Both the position numbers and the translations under genes were made by a program. From assembly GCA_965226185.1 (NCBI GenBank), contig CBDDCT010000007.1:1798001-1862000 (forward strand): a stretch of 64,000 bases of DNA. Direction: 5' to 3'. The DNA comes from CBDCYS01 sp965226185 (GTDB taxonomy: Bacteria; Acidobacteriota; Terriglobia; Bryobacterales; UBA6623). The notes under the pieces were generated by a model. That model was not told the DNA's origin and searched no databases. It saw only the letters and a program-made list of their open reading frames with translations. Shown piece after piece: positions 34,736 to 41,792 of this stretch (position 1 is its first letter; each line of letters starts with the position of its first letter).

Positions 34736-36536
34736 CCTGAATTATGCACTGCGGGGTGCACCGGAGGAGGGCTGAGCCGCCAGGGGCCATTTGGGGGACC
34801 CCCGAAAACATGGGGTAATAAGGTAGGCTGGCAAAGATTTCAGCTTCGCCAGTCAACCCCAAGGAGGTCACCCAAATGGTTACCAAGCGAAAACAGCATA
34901 GCTCCCGAAGGCCCGTCAAACAAGGCCGGGGCGCGAGGGCCCCGCGGCCCAATAAAATCGGGGCTGCCACGCCTTATCACTTCCGCGGCAAGAATCTGAC
35001 TCCCTACGGCGGCTTGCTGCCCGTCGCCACCCTGCTCGAAAAACTCGGCTTCCAGGCGCTGCTGGAAGAAACCATCACGAACAAACGAATCACCCGTGTG
35101 ATGAGCCTCTACCAGTTTGTGCTGGCCCTCGTGCTGGGCCTCTATGTCGGCTTTGCGCGGCTGAACCAACTCCGCTTCATCGCCCGCGACCCCATCTTGA
35201 CCGGCATCTTGCAAGTGACGCGTCTGCCGCCGCAGTCCACGCTGTGGCGCTTTCTGGCCTCGCTGCACCTCAACGTGGCGAAGCAGATCCTTTCCATTCA
35301 GCGCCAGCTGCGGGAACGAGTCTGGGCCGCGGCCCAGGTGAAATTGGAGACGGTGACGCTGGACACCGACACCACCGTGCACACGCTCTACGGCCGCCAG
35401 ATGGGCGGGCGCAAGAGTTACAACCCCAAGAACAAGGGCAAGCGCAGCTACCAGCCGATACTGACTTTCCTGGCCGAGACGCGCGAATACCTGATGGGCG
35501 GGTTGCGCAACGGCGACCGGCCCACGGGCCGGCAGATCGCCGCCCACCTCGAGAGCGCCTTTCGGGCTTTGCCGCACGGCGTGAAGAAAATCCTGGCGCG
35601 GGCCGATTCCGGGTTTTATTGCTGGGAGGCGGTGGAGGCCTATGAAAAGGCGGCTTGTCAGTTCGTCATCGTGGCGCGCAAGACCAGGCGGCTGGTCGAG
35701 CAGTTGCAGCAAGCGGCCTGGAAGCCCTCGCCCCACAGCGATGCGGATGCGGAATGCGAATTCCTCTACCAGCCGCAGGGCTGGGCGCGGGCCTGTCGTT
35801 TCCTGGCGCTGCGTTACGAAAACGAACCCGCGGCCGGCGCGGCCGAGCAATACCAGCTGTTTGCCACCAGCGCTTACACCTACCGCGTGTTTGTCACCAA
35901 CCTGGCCGAACCGATCGCGGCGGTGGTGTGGTTTTACAATCAGCGCGCCGCAGCCGAGAACCTCATCAAGGAGGCCAACAACGACGCCGGGCTGGCGGCC
36001 CATCCCTCGCGCCGCTTTGACATGAACCGCAATCACTTTCAGCTGGCCATGCTGGCCTACAACCTCAACTGCTGGCTGCTGCTGTTCAACCGCGAAGCCC
36101 AAGCCAGCGTGGAGACACTGCGGCACACCACCCTGGCGACGGCGCGGCTGCGCTTTCTGTTCGTGGCGGCCAAGATCTGGCGGCACGCCGGCAGAACGGG
36201 TGTCAGCTACAGCGATCATTATGAGGAAAAGGGCCTGTTTGAACGGCTGATGCGGCGGCTGCGGGCGATGGGGCCACCGGGATCGAGCTTCGCGCCGGTG
36301 GTGGAGGGTGCGCTGAGTTGAGGGGCGCTCCATGCATAAAATTTCATGCACTCGCCGCAACGTACTGGGAACACGCCGCTTGCCCGCCCGCTTTTGCCCG
36401 CCGGGATTGGCAGGCGGCTCAAACAGGGAGGGAAACAGAGGAAAAGACGACTTGCTAAATCACTGAGTTGACACGACTGCCGCTACCGCCACAACTCCAT
36501 CGGCGATGGCTACGCCGAATCGGTGCATAATTCAGG
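34736..36536 (+). mobile_element. IS1380-family insertion sequence
   Basis: A 1801-bp element with perfect 14-bp terminal inverted repeats: CCTGAATTATGCAC at 34736-34749 and GTGCATAATTCAGG at 36523-36536. It holds one transposase gene and a 3' non-coding part with the palindrome-like TGCATAAAATTTCATGCA. The bases flanking the ends differ (TGAAA at left, TGGTA at right), so no target duplication is seen. A deleted relative lies at 54718-55247. Confidence 0.9.
34876..36321 (+). CDS. IS1380-family DDE transposase
   Basis: A 481-residue transposase, full length for IS1380. The likely catalytic acidic residues lie in TVTLDTDTTVHTLYG, ARADSGFYCW and YNQRAAAENLIKEANND. The N-terminus is basic. A good ribosome-binding site (AAGGAGG) lies 11 bases before the ATG. 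The gene appears intact, so the element may still move and could mobilise its short relative at 54718. Confidence 0.93.
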   Translation: MVTKRKQHSSRRPVKQGRGARAPRPNKIGAATPYHFRGKNLTPYGGLLPVATLLEKLGFQALLEETITNKRITRVMSLYQFVLALVLGLYVGFARLNQLRFIARDPILTGILQVTRLPPQSTLWRFLASLHLNVAKQILSIQRQLRERVWAAAQVKLETVTLDTDTTVHTLYGRQMGGRKSYNPKNKGKRSYQPILTFLAETREYLMGGLRNGDRPTGRQIAAHLESAFRALPHGVKKILARADSGFYCWEAVEAYEKAACQFVIVARKTRRLVEQLQQAAWKPSPHSDADAECEFLYQPQGWARACRFLALRYENEPAAGAAEQYQLFATSAYTYRVFVTNLAEPIAAVVWFYNQRAAAENLIKEANNDAGLAAHPSRRFDMNRNHFQLAMLAYNLNCWLLLFNREAQASVETLRHTTLATARLRFLFVAAKIWRHAGRTGVSYSDHYEEKGLFERLMRRLRAMGPPGSSFAPVVEGALS

Positions 36537-36905
36537 TGGTACACGCTACCTAGTATGAATGTCGAGCGCCGGTTCAAGAATTGATGAAAATGTTTCGGTT
36601 TGACTGCTAAGGCGGGCTCCAGGTGAGCATGACTGGATGGGGCCAGAAGTCAGCTCGGATTACCATAGCATAGTGTGGGACGGGACCGCAGCCTAGTAGA
36701 ATGAGCGTACTTTCGGGGGAAAAAGGGCCACAAGCAGCGGTTTTTGTAGCTCAACCGACGGGTGATCGCACGAAACTGCCAACTTGCTCGAAGACGGTTC
36801 ACACGGGTGTCCGCAGGTTCACTTCCCTGCCGCATCGGGATTCGACTTTTTCGTAGGAACAGCCGCAGGCTACACGTACGCTGAGGTCTCCAACACGGCC
36901 AGAGC
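36537..36905. other. Intergenic stretch right of the IS
   Basis: About 370 bases without a supported gene. The sequence does not continue the interrupted GMC gene in any frame. A 91-residue frame on the minus strand (36650-36925) has no recognisable features. Confidence 0.45.
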
Positions 36906-36908
36906 AGT

Positions 36909-36934
36909 GAAACAGAATCACCCATAGTGTTTCA
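36909..36934 (-). repeat. Stem-loop with conserved loop, copy 1
   Basis: TGAAACA and TGTTTCA form a 7-bp stem around a loop containing CCCATAG. It lies about 20 bases past the end of the HTH antitoxin gene. A second copy with a different but also complementary stem lies at 39078-39107 behind brnA. Confidence 0.55.
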
Positions 36935-36954
36935 GCGGCGGCCCGGCTACTCCA

Positions 36955-37311
36955 TTACGGTTGCATCACGACGACGCTCGTATGGGCGTCTTCGGCTTCC
37001 GGCGGTTTGGGCCGCACGGCAATCTCGACATCGCGGCCCAAAGCGTTCAGAAATTCGAACAGGCGGCCGAGAGAATAGTTGCCCGAGCGGCCGTTCATCA
37101 GTGCCGAGACATGCGGCTGCTGAATGCCAAGGATTTCGCCGGCTGCGGCTTGAGTCAGGCGGCGATCTTTGATGCTTCGGTAAATTTCCAGCATGAGCTC
37201 CGCTTTCAGTTCTTCACGGTCCGCGTGCCGGAATCCGAGGTCAGCGAAGACGTTGCTGCGGCTTTCTTCAATGCTTGTGTCGTTCGTTTTAGCTGCCGTT
37301 TTATCCGCCAT
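36955..37311 (-). CDS. higA: XRE-family helix-turn-helix antitoxin (HigA-like)
   Basis: A 118-residue protein with an XRE-type DNA-binding domain in its middle: LTQAAAGEILGIQQPHVSAL, then MNGRSGNYSLGRLFEFLNAL. The N-terminal 45 residues are polar. The start ATG at 37311 has GGAGACAG upstream and overlaps the restored toxin stop by one base. This family are antitoxins of the HigBA/Gp49 type and autorepressors. Its toxin partner is broken by frameshifts, so it may now be an orphan regulator. Confidence 0.85.
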   Translation of the reverse strand: MADKTAAKTNDTSIEESRSNVFADLGFRHADREELKAELMLEIYRSIKDRRLTQAAAGEILGIQQPHVSALMNGRSGNYSLGRLFEFLNALGRDVEIAVRPKPPEAEDAHTSVVVMQP

Positions 37312-37675
37312 CAGTTCTGTCTCCTGTTGTGGTCCTGCCGCGCTGCCTTGAGGTGGTGCTTGATCAGGTCGACGTCTTTTTTCCGTCTTCTTGCCTTGCT
37401 TTGCCTTCTTCTGGAAAGCGTGCAAGACGCAGGTCGTTGATCGAAAATTGGACGGTGTAGACGGCCCGGTACGTGTCGGTCTCAAACGGCGCGACGATTT
37501 CGAGAACTGACGCTCCCGGAAAACCCTTCAGCGCCTTAACCGAAGGGTACGTCTCGCCACATTGAGCAGCGCAGGGAGCCTGACCGATATCGCGCTGCAC
37601 ACCCCGGGGGAAGGTTTTTAAGTCCCGGCGGGCAGAGCCGACCCAGCGAACGGGCCTTACATCCGTATCCACCAT
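37311..37675 (-). pseudogene. HigB-like (Gp49 family) toxin with two frameshifts
   Basis: The 5' part reads MVDTDVRPVRWVGSARRDLK through TDTYRAVYTVQFS, typical of the RelE-fold Gp49/HigB toxins. The expected continuation CVLHAFQKKAKQGKKT is found in a second frame, and the usual end DVDLIKHHLKAARQDH in a third. The third frame stops at a TGA that overlaps the higA ATG, as expected of the ancestral operon. Two frameshifts (near 37445 and 37380, the latter in an A-rich run) thus inactivate the toxin, unless they are sequencing errors. Confidence 0.75.
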
Positions 37676-37679
37676 TCAA

Positions 37680-37699
37680 GTATACAGATTCTCGTATAC
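37680..37699 (-). promoter_or_regulatory. Candidate operator of the higBA module
   Basis: Two GTATAC palindromes, 37680-37685 and 37694-37699, separated by eight bases, lie immediately upstream of the toxin start at 37675. A TATACT at 37679-37684 on the minus strand could be the -10 box. Binding by the HTH antitoxin is inferred. Confidence 0.5.
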
Positions 37700-37715
37700 A
37701 CGTCGGAGAGCAGAG

Positions 37716-37855
37716 GGACAGTCGCCTTGACCACACCTAAATCAAGTTCTCCGCGATTGAACGCAAGATCGCGAACACTCACCGAGACCAACAGTGACGT
37801 CGCTTGCAATTCCACGGAGATTTTGGGCCCCTCTGGCCTATTAAGGTGACTGTCC
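37716..37855. repeat. MITE-like repeat element, copy 1
   Basis: A 140-bp segment bounded by inverted repeats GGACAGTCGCCTT (37716-37728) and AAGGTGACTGTCC (37843-37855), 12 of 13 matching. A similar 142-bp copy in the same orientation lies at 38890-39031. No gene is present. The two copies flank the Doc toxin-antitoxin pair. Confidence 0.7.
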
Positions 37856-38190
37856 GAAAGCGCCGGGATAAACCGGCGGGGAGTAGGGGATGAAAGAGCC
37901 CCACGGCGAAAGTTTAGCCTAACGCGGACGAGCCGCAACCAAACAGGGTGCCAGACGTGGCGTGAGCGTCCACGCTTGCCGCAAACCGATTCGCCGGTTT
38001 GTTCGGCCCCAGGGCGCGTCATCCGGTTCAGGCAACTGACTGCCCTTCCGTGCGGCAACGCATCGACGAATCGAGGCGCGGCAAACCTGGAGGTTCACGC
38101 CACGCCGCGGCTCGGGGCTCTGACCCTTCCGCCAAAATCTTCCGCCACCAGGGGCGCGGCTTCAGAGTCATGATCCTCCTCGTTTTTCGG
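37856..38190. other. Intergenic stretch left of doc
   Basis: About 335 bases without a supported gene. Several overlapping frames read through, but none has a start with a ribosome-binding site or recognisable residues. Confidence 0.45.
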
Positions 38191-38568
38191 CTACGGGTCG
38201 GCCTTGACGTTGCGCCGCAGCCACGGCACCAGTTTGTCAAAGCTGAACGTCCCTGCTTCGTACAGCCCCGAGATGAAGGCGTATGCCTCTTCTGAGTCCG
38301 CGGTCAGTTGTGCGCCGTTGATCGCCAGAAACGTGTATGCCGCGGCAAAGGCCGTGCGCTTGTTGCCGTCGATGAACGGATGGTTCTGGGCGAGACTCTC
38401 CCACAGCGCGGCGGCTTCTTCAACGACATCGGCGTAGTAGCCGGTTTGCGGCCGATAGTGTGCCGCTTCCAGAAGACCGGCGTCCCGAACGCCTTGCGAT
38501 CCGCCATAACGTTCAATCTGGTCCGTGTGAATGGCGAGGACTTCCGCCAGCGTGAGGTAGTCCGTCAC
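38191..38568 (-). CDS. doc: Doc-family toxin (Fic fold)
   Basis: A 125-residue protein with the Fic/Doc core motif HPFIDGNKRTAFAAAY near residue 65 and the N-terminal LTLAEVLAIHTDQIERYGG typical of Doc. Doc phosphorylates EF-Tu and halts translation. The start overlaps the antitoxin stop by four bases. The motif is intact, so the toxin may be active. Confidence 0.92.
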   Translation of the reverse strand: MTDYLTLAEVLAIHTDQIERYGGSQGVRDAGLLEAAHYRPQTGYYADVVEEAAALWESLAQNHPFIDGNKRTAFAAAYTFLAINGAQLTADSEEAYAFISGLYEAGTFSFDKLVPWLRRNVKADP

Positions 38569-38792
38569 TTCGCGAGCTTCTTGTAGAGCTCGCCGTACTT
38601 GTCATGACTGGCGAGATAGGCGGCCATGACGTGTGACCGGGGCCGGGACTGTTTTCGTTTTTCGATCAGGTCGGCAAGCGCTTCATCCACGAGCGCCTGA
38701 AGCTGGCGGCCTTCCTTCTCCGCGATCGTGCGGATAGAGGAGAGAATCTCGGTATTGACCTGGGTAGCGAATTTTTCACGGGTCTTGGACAT
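38565..38792 (-). CDS. Antitoxin of the Doc module
   Basis: A 75-residue protein from the ATG at 38792 (a GTG at 38798 is an alternative). The N-terminal part looks like a ribbon-helix-helix DNA-binding domain (KFATQVNTEILSSIRTIAEK), and the C-terminal tail is charged and probably binds the toxin (SHVMAAYLASHDKYGELYKK). It lies directly before doc with a four-base overlap. It differs from the classical Phd fold, so only the role is inferred. Confidence 0.75.
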   Translation of the reverse strand: MSKTREKFATQVNTEILSSIRTIAEKEGRQLQALVDEALADLIEKRKQSRPRSHVMAAYLASHDKYGELYKKLAK

Positions 38793-38816
38793 GGCCACTT
38801 CTGCTCAAGTAACTCC

Positions 38817-38846
38817 ACGGTATCATGACAAATCATGATACGTCAA
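38817..38846 (-). promoter_or_regulatory. Promoter with embedded operator of the Doc module
   Basis: On the minus strand TTGACG (38846-38841) and TACCGT (38822-38817) are 18 bases apart. Between and overlapping them is a perfect palindrome: GTATCATGA, four bases, TCATGATAC (38820-38841). This fits repression by the antitoxin. Confidence 0.65.
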
Positions 38847-38889
38847 GAAACTTCTTTGGCGGCCCTCCGCCAGCTTCAGAGGGGCAGAG

Positions 38890-39031
38890 GGATAGTCACC
38901 TTGGAACACAGGTAAGTCAAGTTCTCCGCGATTGAACGTCAGGCCGCGAACACTCACCGAGACCAACAGTGACGGCGGTTGCGATTCCACGGGGGTTTTG
39001 GGCCCTTCTGGCCTGTTCAGGTGAGTGTTCC
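38890..39031. repeat. MITE-like repeat element, copy 2
   Basis: A 142-bp copy of the element at 37716, about 80 percent identical by eye, in the same orientation. Its left end is GGATAGTCACCTT. The right end has diverged to CAGGTGAGTGTTCC. An internal pair of 11-bp inverted repeats (GGTGAGTGTTC and its complement) is also seen. Confidence 0.65.
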
Positions 39032-39077
39032 TCGATCCCCCGGGAAAATCTCCCGCGAGCATCAGCAGAATTTCTGC

Positions 39078-39107
39078 TGCAACACCATTACCCATAGTGT
39101 TGCAGCG
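39078..39107 (-). repeat. Stem-loop with conserved loop, copy 2
   Basis: GCTGCAACA and TGTTGCAGC form a 9-bp perfect stem around a loop that includes CCCATAG. It lies 37 bases past the end of brnA. The loop matches the one at 36909-36934, while the stem bases differ in a compensated way. Confidence 0.6.
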
Positions 39108-39143
39108 CCCGGCCAGTTGAGGTGGCCGGGTGCGCCGGGCGAA

Positions 39144-39395
39144 CTACCGGTGGGCTTCGTAGTAGGCGCGCAAAATGGCGTTGATCCGGCTCTGGTAGCC
39201 CTTGCCCTGGCCCTTTAGCCAGCCCAGAACGTCGGCGTCCAGCCGGATCGTTAGCTGCTTTTTTCCGGGCGGGGTCACGACCCGCGCATCCCGAAAAAAT
39301 GCCTCATCCAGTTCCGGGATATCACTGTAATCGATATCCTTGTCGCCCATTGCGTCAAGACGCTTCAAGTCGCTCTTTGTACGTTTTTTGCTCAC
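39144..39395 (-). CDS. brnA: BrnA-family antitoxin
   Basis: An 83-residue protein. The N-terminal part is charged (SDIPELDEAFFRDARVVTPP), and the C-terminal part is a ribbon-helix-helix: KKQLTIRLDADVLGWLKGQG, then KGYQSRINAILRAYYEAHR. This is the typical BrnA organisation. It neutralises BrnT and represses the operon. Its start lies inside brnT, overlapping by 41 bases, which is usual for this pair. Confidence 0.92.
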   Translation of the reverse strand: MSKKRTKSDLKRLDAMGDKDIDYSDIPELDEAFFRDARVVTPPGKKQLTIRLDADVLGWLKGQGKGYQSRINAILRAYYEAHR

Positions 39396-39630
39396 GGCTA
39401 TTGGCCTTTCTCATCGAAATAATCCGTGTGTTCTCGCCGCGTGGCGTGTGCGCAATGACCACGGTGCGACCCTCAAGCCGGCCCAGTGTGACAAAGCGCG
39501 GCTCGCCGTAGTCGTAACGCGTATCTTCAAACGTCACGCACTCCCCGGAGAACACGGTTTCTGCATCTTCAAAGCTCAAGCCGTGGTCGCTGAAGTTAGT
39601 CTGCTTCTTTTCTTCGTCCCACTCAAACAC
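39355..39630 (-). CDS. brnT: BrnT-family ribonuclease toxin
   Basis: A 91-residue RelE-fold protein beginning FEWDEEKKQTNFSDHGLSFE, with VFSGECVTFEDTRYDYGEPR, LGRLEGRTVVIAHTPRGEN and the final RIISMRKANSREQKTYKERL. These are the hallmark BrnT segments, including the conserved Glu, Arg and His residues. BrnT degrades RNA when free. The start is a GTG at 39630. It overlaps brnA by 41 bases and has its own promoter upstream. Confidence 0.93.
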   Translation of the reverse strand: MFEWDEEKKQTNFSDHGLSFEDAETVFSGECVTFEDTRYDYGEPRFVTLGRLEGRTVVIAHTPRGENTRIISMRKANSREQKTYKERLEAS

Positions 39631-39649
39631 GGACTATGAGCCTTTCATA

Positions 39650-39688
39650 TGTAACTACAAGTGTAACTACAAACCGGCTTCTTGTCAA
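39650..39688 (-). promoter_or_regulatory. brnTA promoter and operator repeats
   Basis: On the minus strand TTGACA (39688-39683) and TACACT (39665-39660) are exactly 17 bases apart, a near-consensus promoter. Two direct copies of TGTAACTACAA (39650-39660 and 39662-39672) overlap the -10 box and are likely BrnA operator sites. Confidence 0.7.
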
Positions 39689-40659
39689 GGTTCTTGTATT
39701 CGCTTTTTATTCGCTATAATTGAGGACTTGTTTTGCGGTCCGAACCCAGACCCTGGGAATGCTACCGCGCCAAGTCTCGGCGAAGCGGCTTGTCGTCAAG
39801 AAGGCCAAACGGCTGGGTGGAGAATATCGCGTCCAAACCCACGCCGGCGCGACTGCCCCAGGCAGAGCCAACCCAGCGAACGGGCCTTACATCCGTATCC
39901 ATATCAAACCGCAAATTCCCGAAACCCGCCGTTCGAGTCACGGATTTTAAAATAATTTAACCCCTCCAAAATCAACCATTTAACATTTTCCTCCCGAAAA
40001 TAGCCCTCCGCAATCTGCTAGCGTACGAGCAAAGGGCGGCGAGCGCCGCCCCGTCTGGACCGTGGCGAATTCATGTGCCGCGATTTGCGGGTTCGGTGTG
40101 GCTCCGAAACCCGGCGAATCGCCTACCGCCCAGGCGGCTTGTTCGGCGGCGGCGCGGGGCGGACTGGTACGCCAAAGGCGGAATGTATGAAGACCATCCT
40201 GAACACAGATTGGCTCAACCGGCTTACAGCCCGAATTCCGCCGCCCTGGGCGGAAGATCTCAGTCCAGCGACGGCGTCGTGCGATGTCGGGATAACGCAG
40301 CCAGCGGAGTCCCTGCCCCGAAATTCCGCCCTGTGGAGCGCCTTGTTCCCGGCCCCCTCCGAATTAGCGGTTTGGCGCCAAATTTGGCGCTTACATTATA
40401 AGGAACGCGCGCGTGACGCAAATCCGCTAATTTCCGCTAACCCGCTTTTCTCGCAACGTGGCGAGACGTGGCGCGCGTCTCCAGACGTGCCGTGTCGCCA
40501 TTCGTGGCGACATGTCTTTGCTGGCACTGCCACGAAGCCCGGGAATCAGCAAAAAAACGGCGTCGCCGCCTGCGCGGCGAACGGCCGGCAAGAGTGCCGG
40601 TCCCTGCCGAGCCACCCGAACCTGTCGAGGGAGTGCGGAGGCTTCTACAACAGATGTGC
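39689..40659. other. Non-coding accessory stretch with higB remnant
   Basis: About 970 bases without a supported gene. At 39861-39900 lies a 40-base near-exact copy (39 of 40) of the start of the higB-like gene (37631-37670), here leading nowhere. A plus-strand TATAAT stands at 39715. Frames up to 196 residues around 40073-40663 have no recognisable content or ribosome-binding site. Several GC-rich inverted repeats occur near 40450-40560. Confidence 0.5.
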
Positions 40660-41655
40660 TTAACGCTTGAGGCGTGACAGCCGGGAGAACAGGTCGTTGA
40701 AGACTGCATCGCGGTCGACGTTGGTCGCCACCCGAATGTTGTGGCGGCCAGAGGCTCTTTCCCAATGCATGTCATCGGTCAACACAGGGCTCGGCACGAT
40801 TTCGGAGGGGACCCACTCCGGGTTGTTCAGCCAAGCCACTGCTGAGATATCCCAGATGACTTTGGACCAAGGGAACCCTTCGTTCTGGCCCTGCCTGTTC
40901 ATGCGCACGGCGAAATACTGGAGGAACTGCCCGTACAGATAGTCCCCAAGCCGCGAGCGCCCGCGCAGGTGCTGTTCCAGCTCGGGGATTGTCGTCCGTA
41001 AGTGTTCAGCGACGTTCTTGGTCGGGATCTGAACGAGCGGCACACCGCTGTCGAACAGGACCTGTGAAGCGATCACATCCTGCCGCAGGTTGAACTCACT
41101 CGCCGAAGGGCGGTACTGTGGCGTCCCTCCCAGCCAGACCACCACGATCTTCTCTTTGATCTTCGGCTCCATGAGGATGGCCGACGAGACGTTTACCGGG
41201 CTGCCGATGGTCAAAACATAAAGGGGTCCGTCGCCGGGTTTTAACGCCTTCTCGATCAGATCTCGGGCCGCGGGGCTGTCGACTGGCCTGTCCTTCTGTT
41301 CGAAGAAGCGGTCCGAGCCGCGGTGCGCGACGCTCTTATCGACATGACTGAAAAAATTGAGCAGCCGCAGGATCTCCTCGTAGCTCTTTTCCATTCCCTG
41401 CGCGGCGGACGTTGAGCGATTGTTGACAAACGGCGCGGCGTAGATCGCCTCCACCGACATTCGCTCTGGAGAGAGCAAGCTGTAGGCGACCGCGTACTGG
41501 TCGTCGATCTCGTTGTAGGTGTCCGTGTCGAGTACGACTCGCACTCGACCCGGCCCGGGGATCGCGAGAAGGCGATCGAGGCCGGCCGTCTGGGCCTGCG
41601 CGGAAGCGCCGAGTACGCTGGCGGCGGCTTGGATGAACTGACGGCGTGTTGGCAT
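40660..41655 (-). CDS. Exported nucleoside hydrolase family protein
   Basis: About 331 residues from the ATG at 41655. It opens with a Tat-like signal (PTRRQFIQAAASVLGASAQA). The inosine-uridine nucleoside hydrolase signature follows: RVVLDTDTYNEIDDQYAVAY, with the Ca-binding Asp cluster. A second conserved part is LYVLTIGSPVNVSSAIL. Such enzymes cleave the N-glycosidic bond of ribonucleosides. The frame continues upstream to 41769 without features. It heads a set of exported or catabolic enzymes. Confidence 0.85.
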   Translation of the reverse strand: MPTRRQFIQAAASVLGASAQAQTAGLDRLLAIPGPGRVRVVLDTDTYNEIDDQYAVAYSLLSPERMSVEAIYAAPFVNNRSTSAAQGMEKSYEEILRLLNFFSHVDKSVAHRGSDRFFEQKDRPVDSPAARDLIEKALKPGDGPLYVLTIGSPVNVSSAILMEPKIKEKIVVVWLGGTPQYRPSASEFNLRQDVIASQVLFDSGVPLVQIPTKNVAEHLRTTIPELEQHLRGRSRLGDYLYGQFLQYFAVRMNRQGQNEGFPWSKVIWDISAVAWLNNPEWVPSEIVPSPVLTDDMHWERASGRHNIRVATNVDRDAVFNDLFSRLSRLKR

Positions 41656-41792
41656 AGCGAGCGATTGTACCACGTGGCAATCGGGAGGGGCTGAACGTCC
41701 GCAGCCAGCCCCGAAGGCGCCGATGTCTGGAATTGACAGCGCGCCACGGGGCACCTCCCGTTGATCCAACGGTTGATCCGTCGGCCTGGCCG

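Noticed and set aside
34736..34999. Continuation of the GMC reading frame into the IS
   Set aside because: After 34735 the translation is IS terminal sequence and resembles no oxidoreductase; it is an accidental fusion.
36650..36925. A 91-residue minus-strand frame right of the IS
   Set aside because: No recognisable motif, no ribosome-binding site, and it overlaps the stem-loop.
40073..40663. A 196-residue plus-strand frame in the accessory gap
   Set aside because: Composition is irregular, no ribosome-binding site is present and no family residues are seen.
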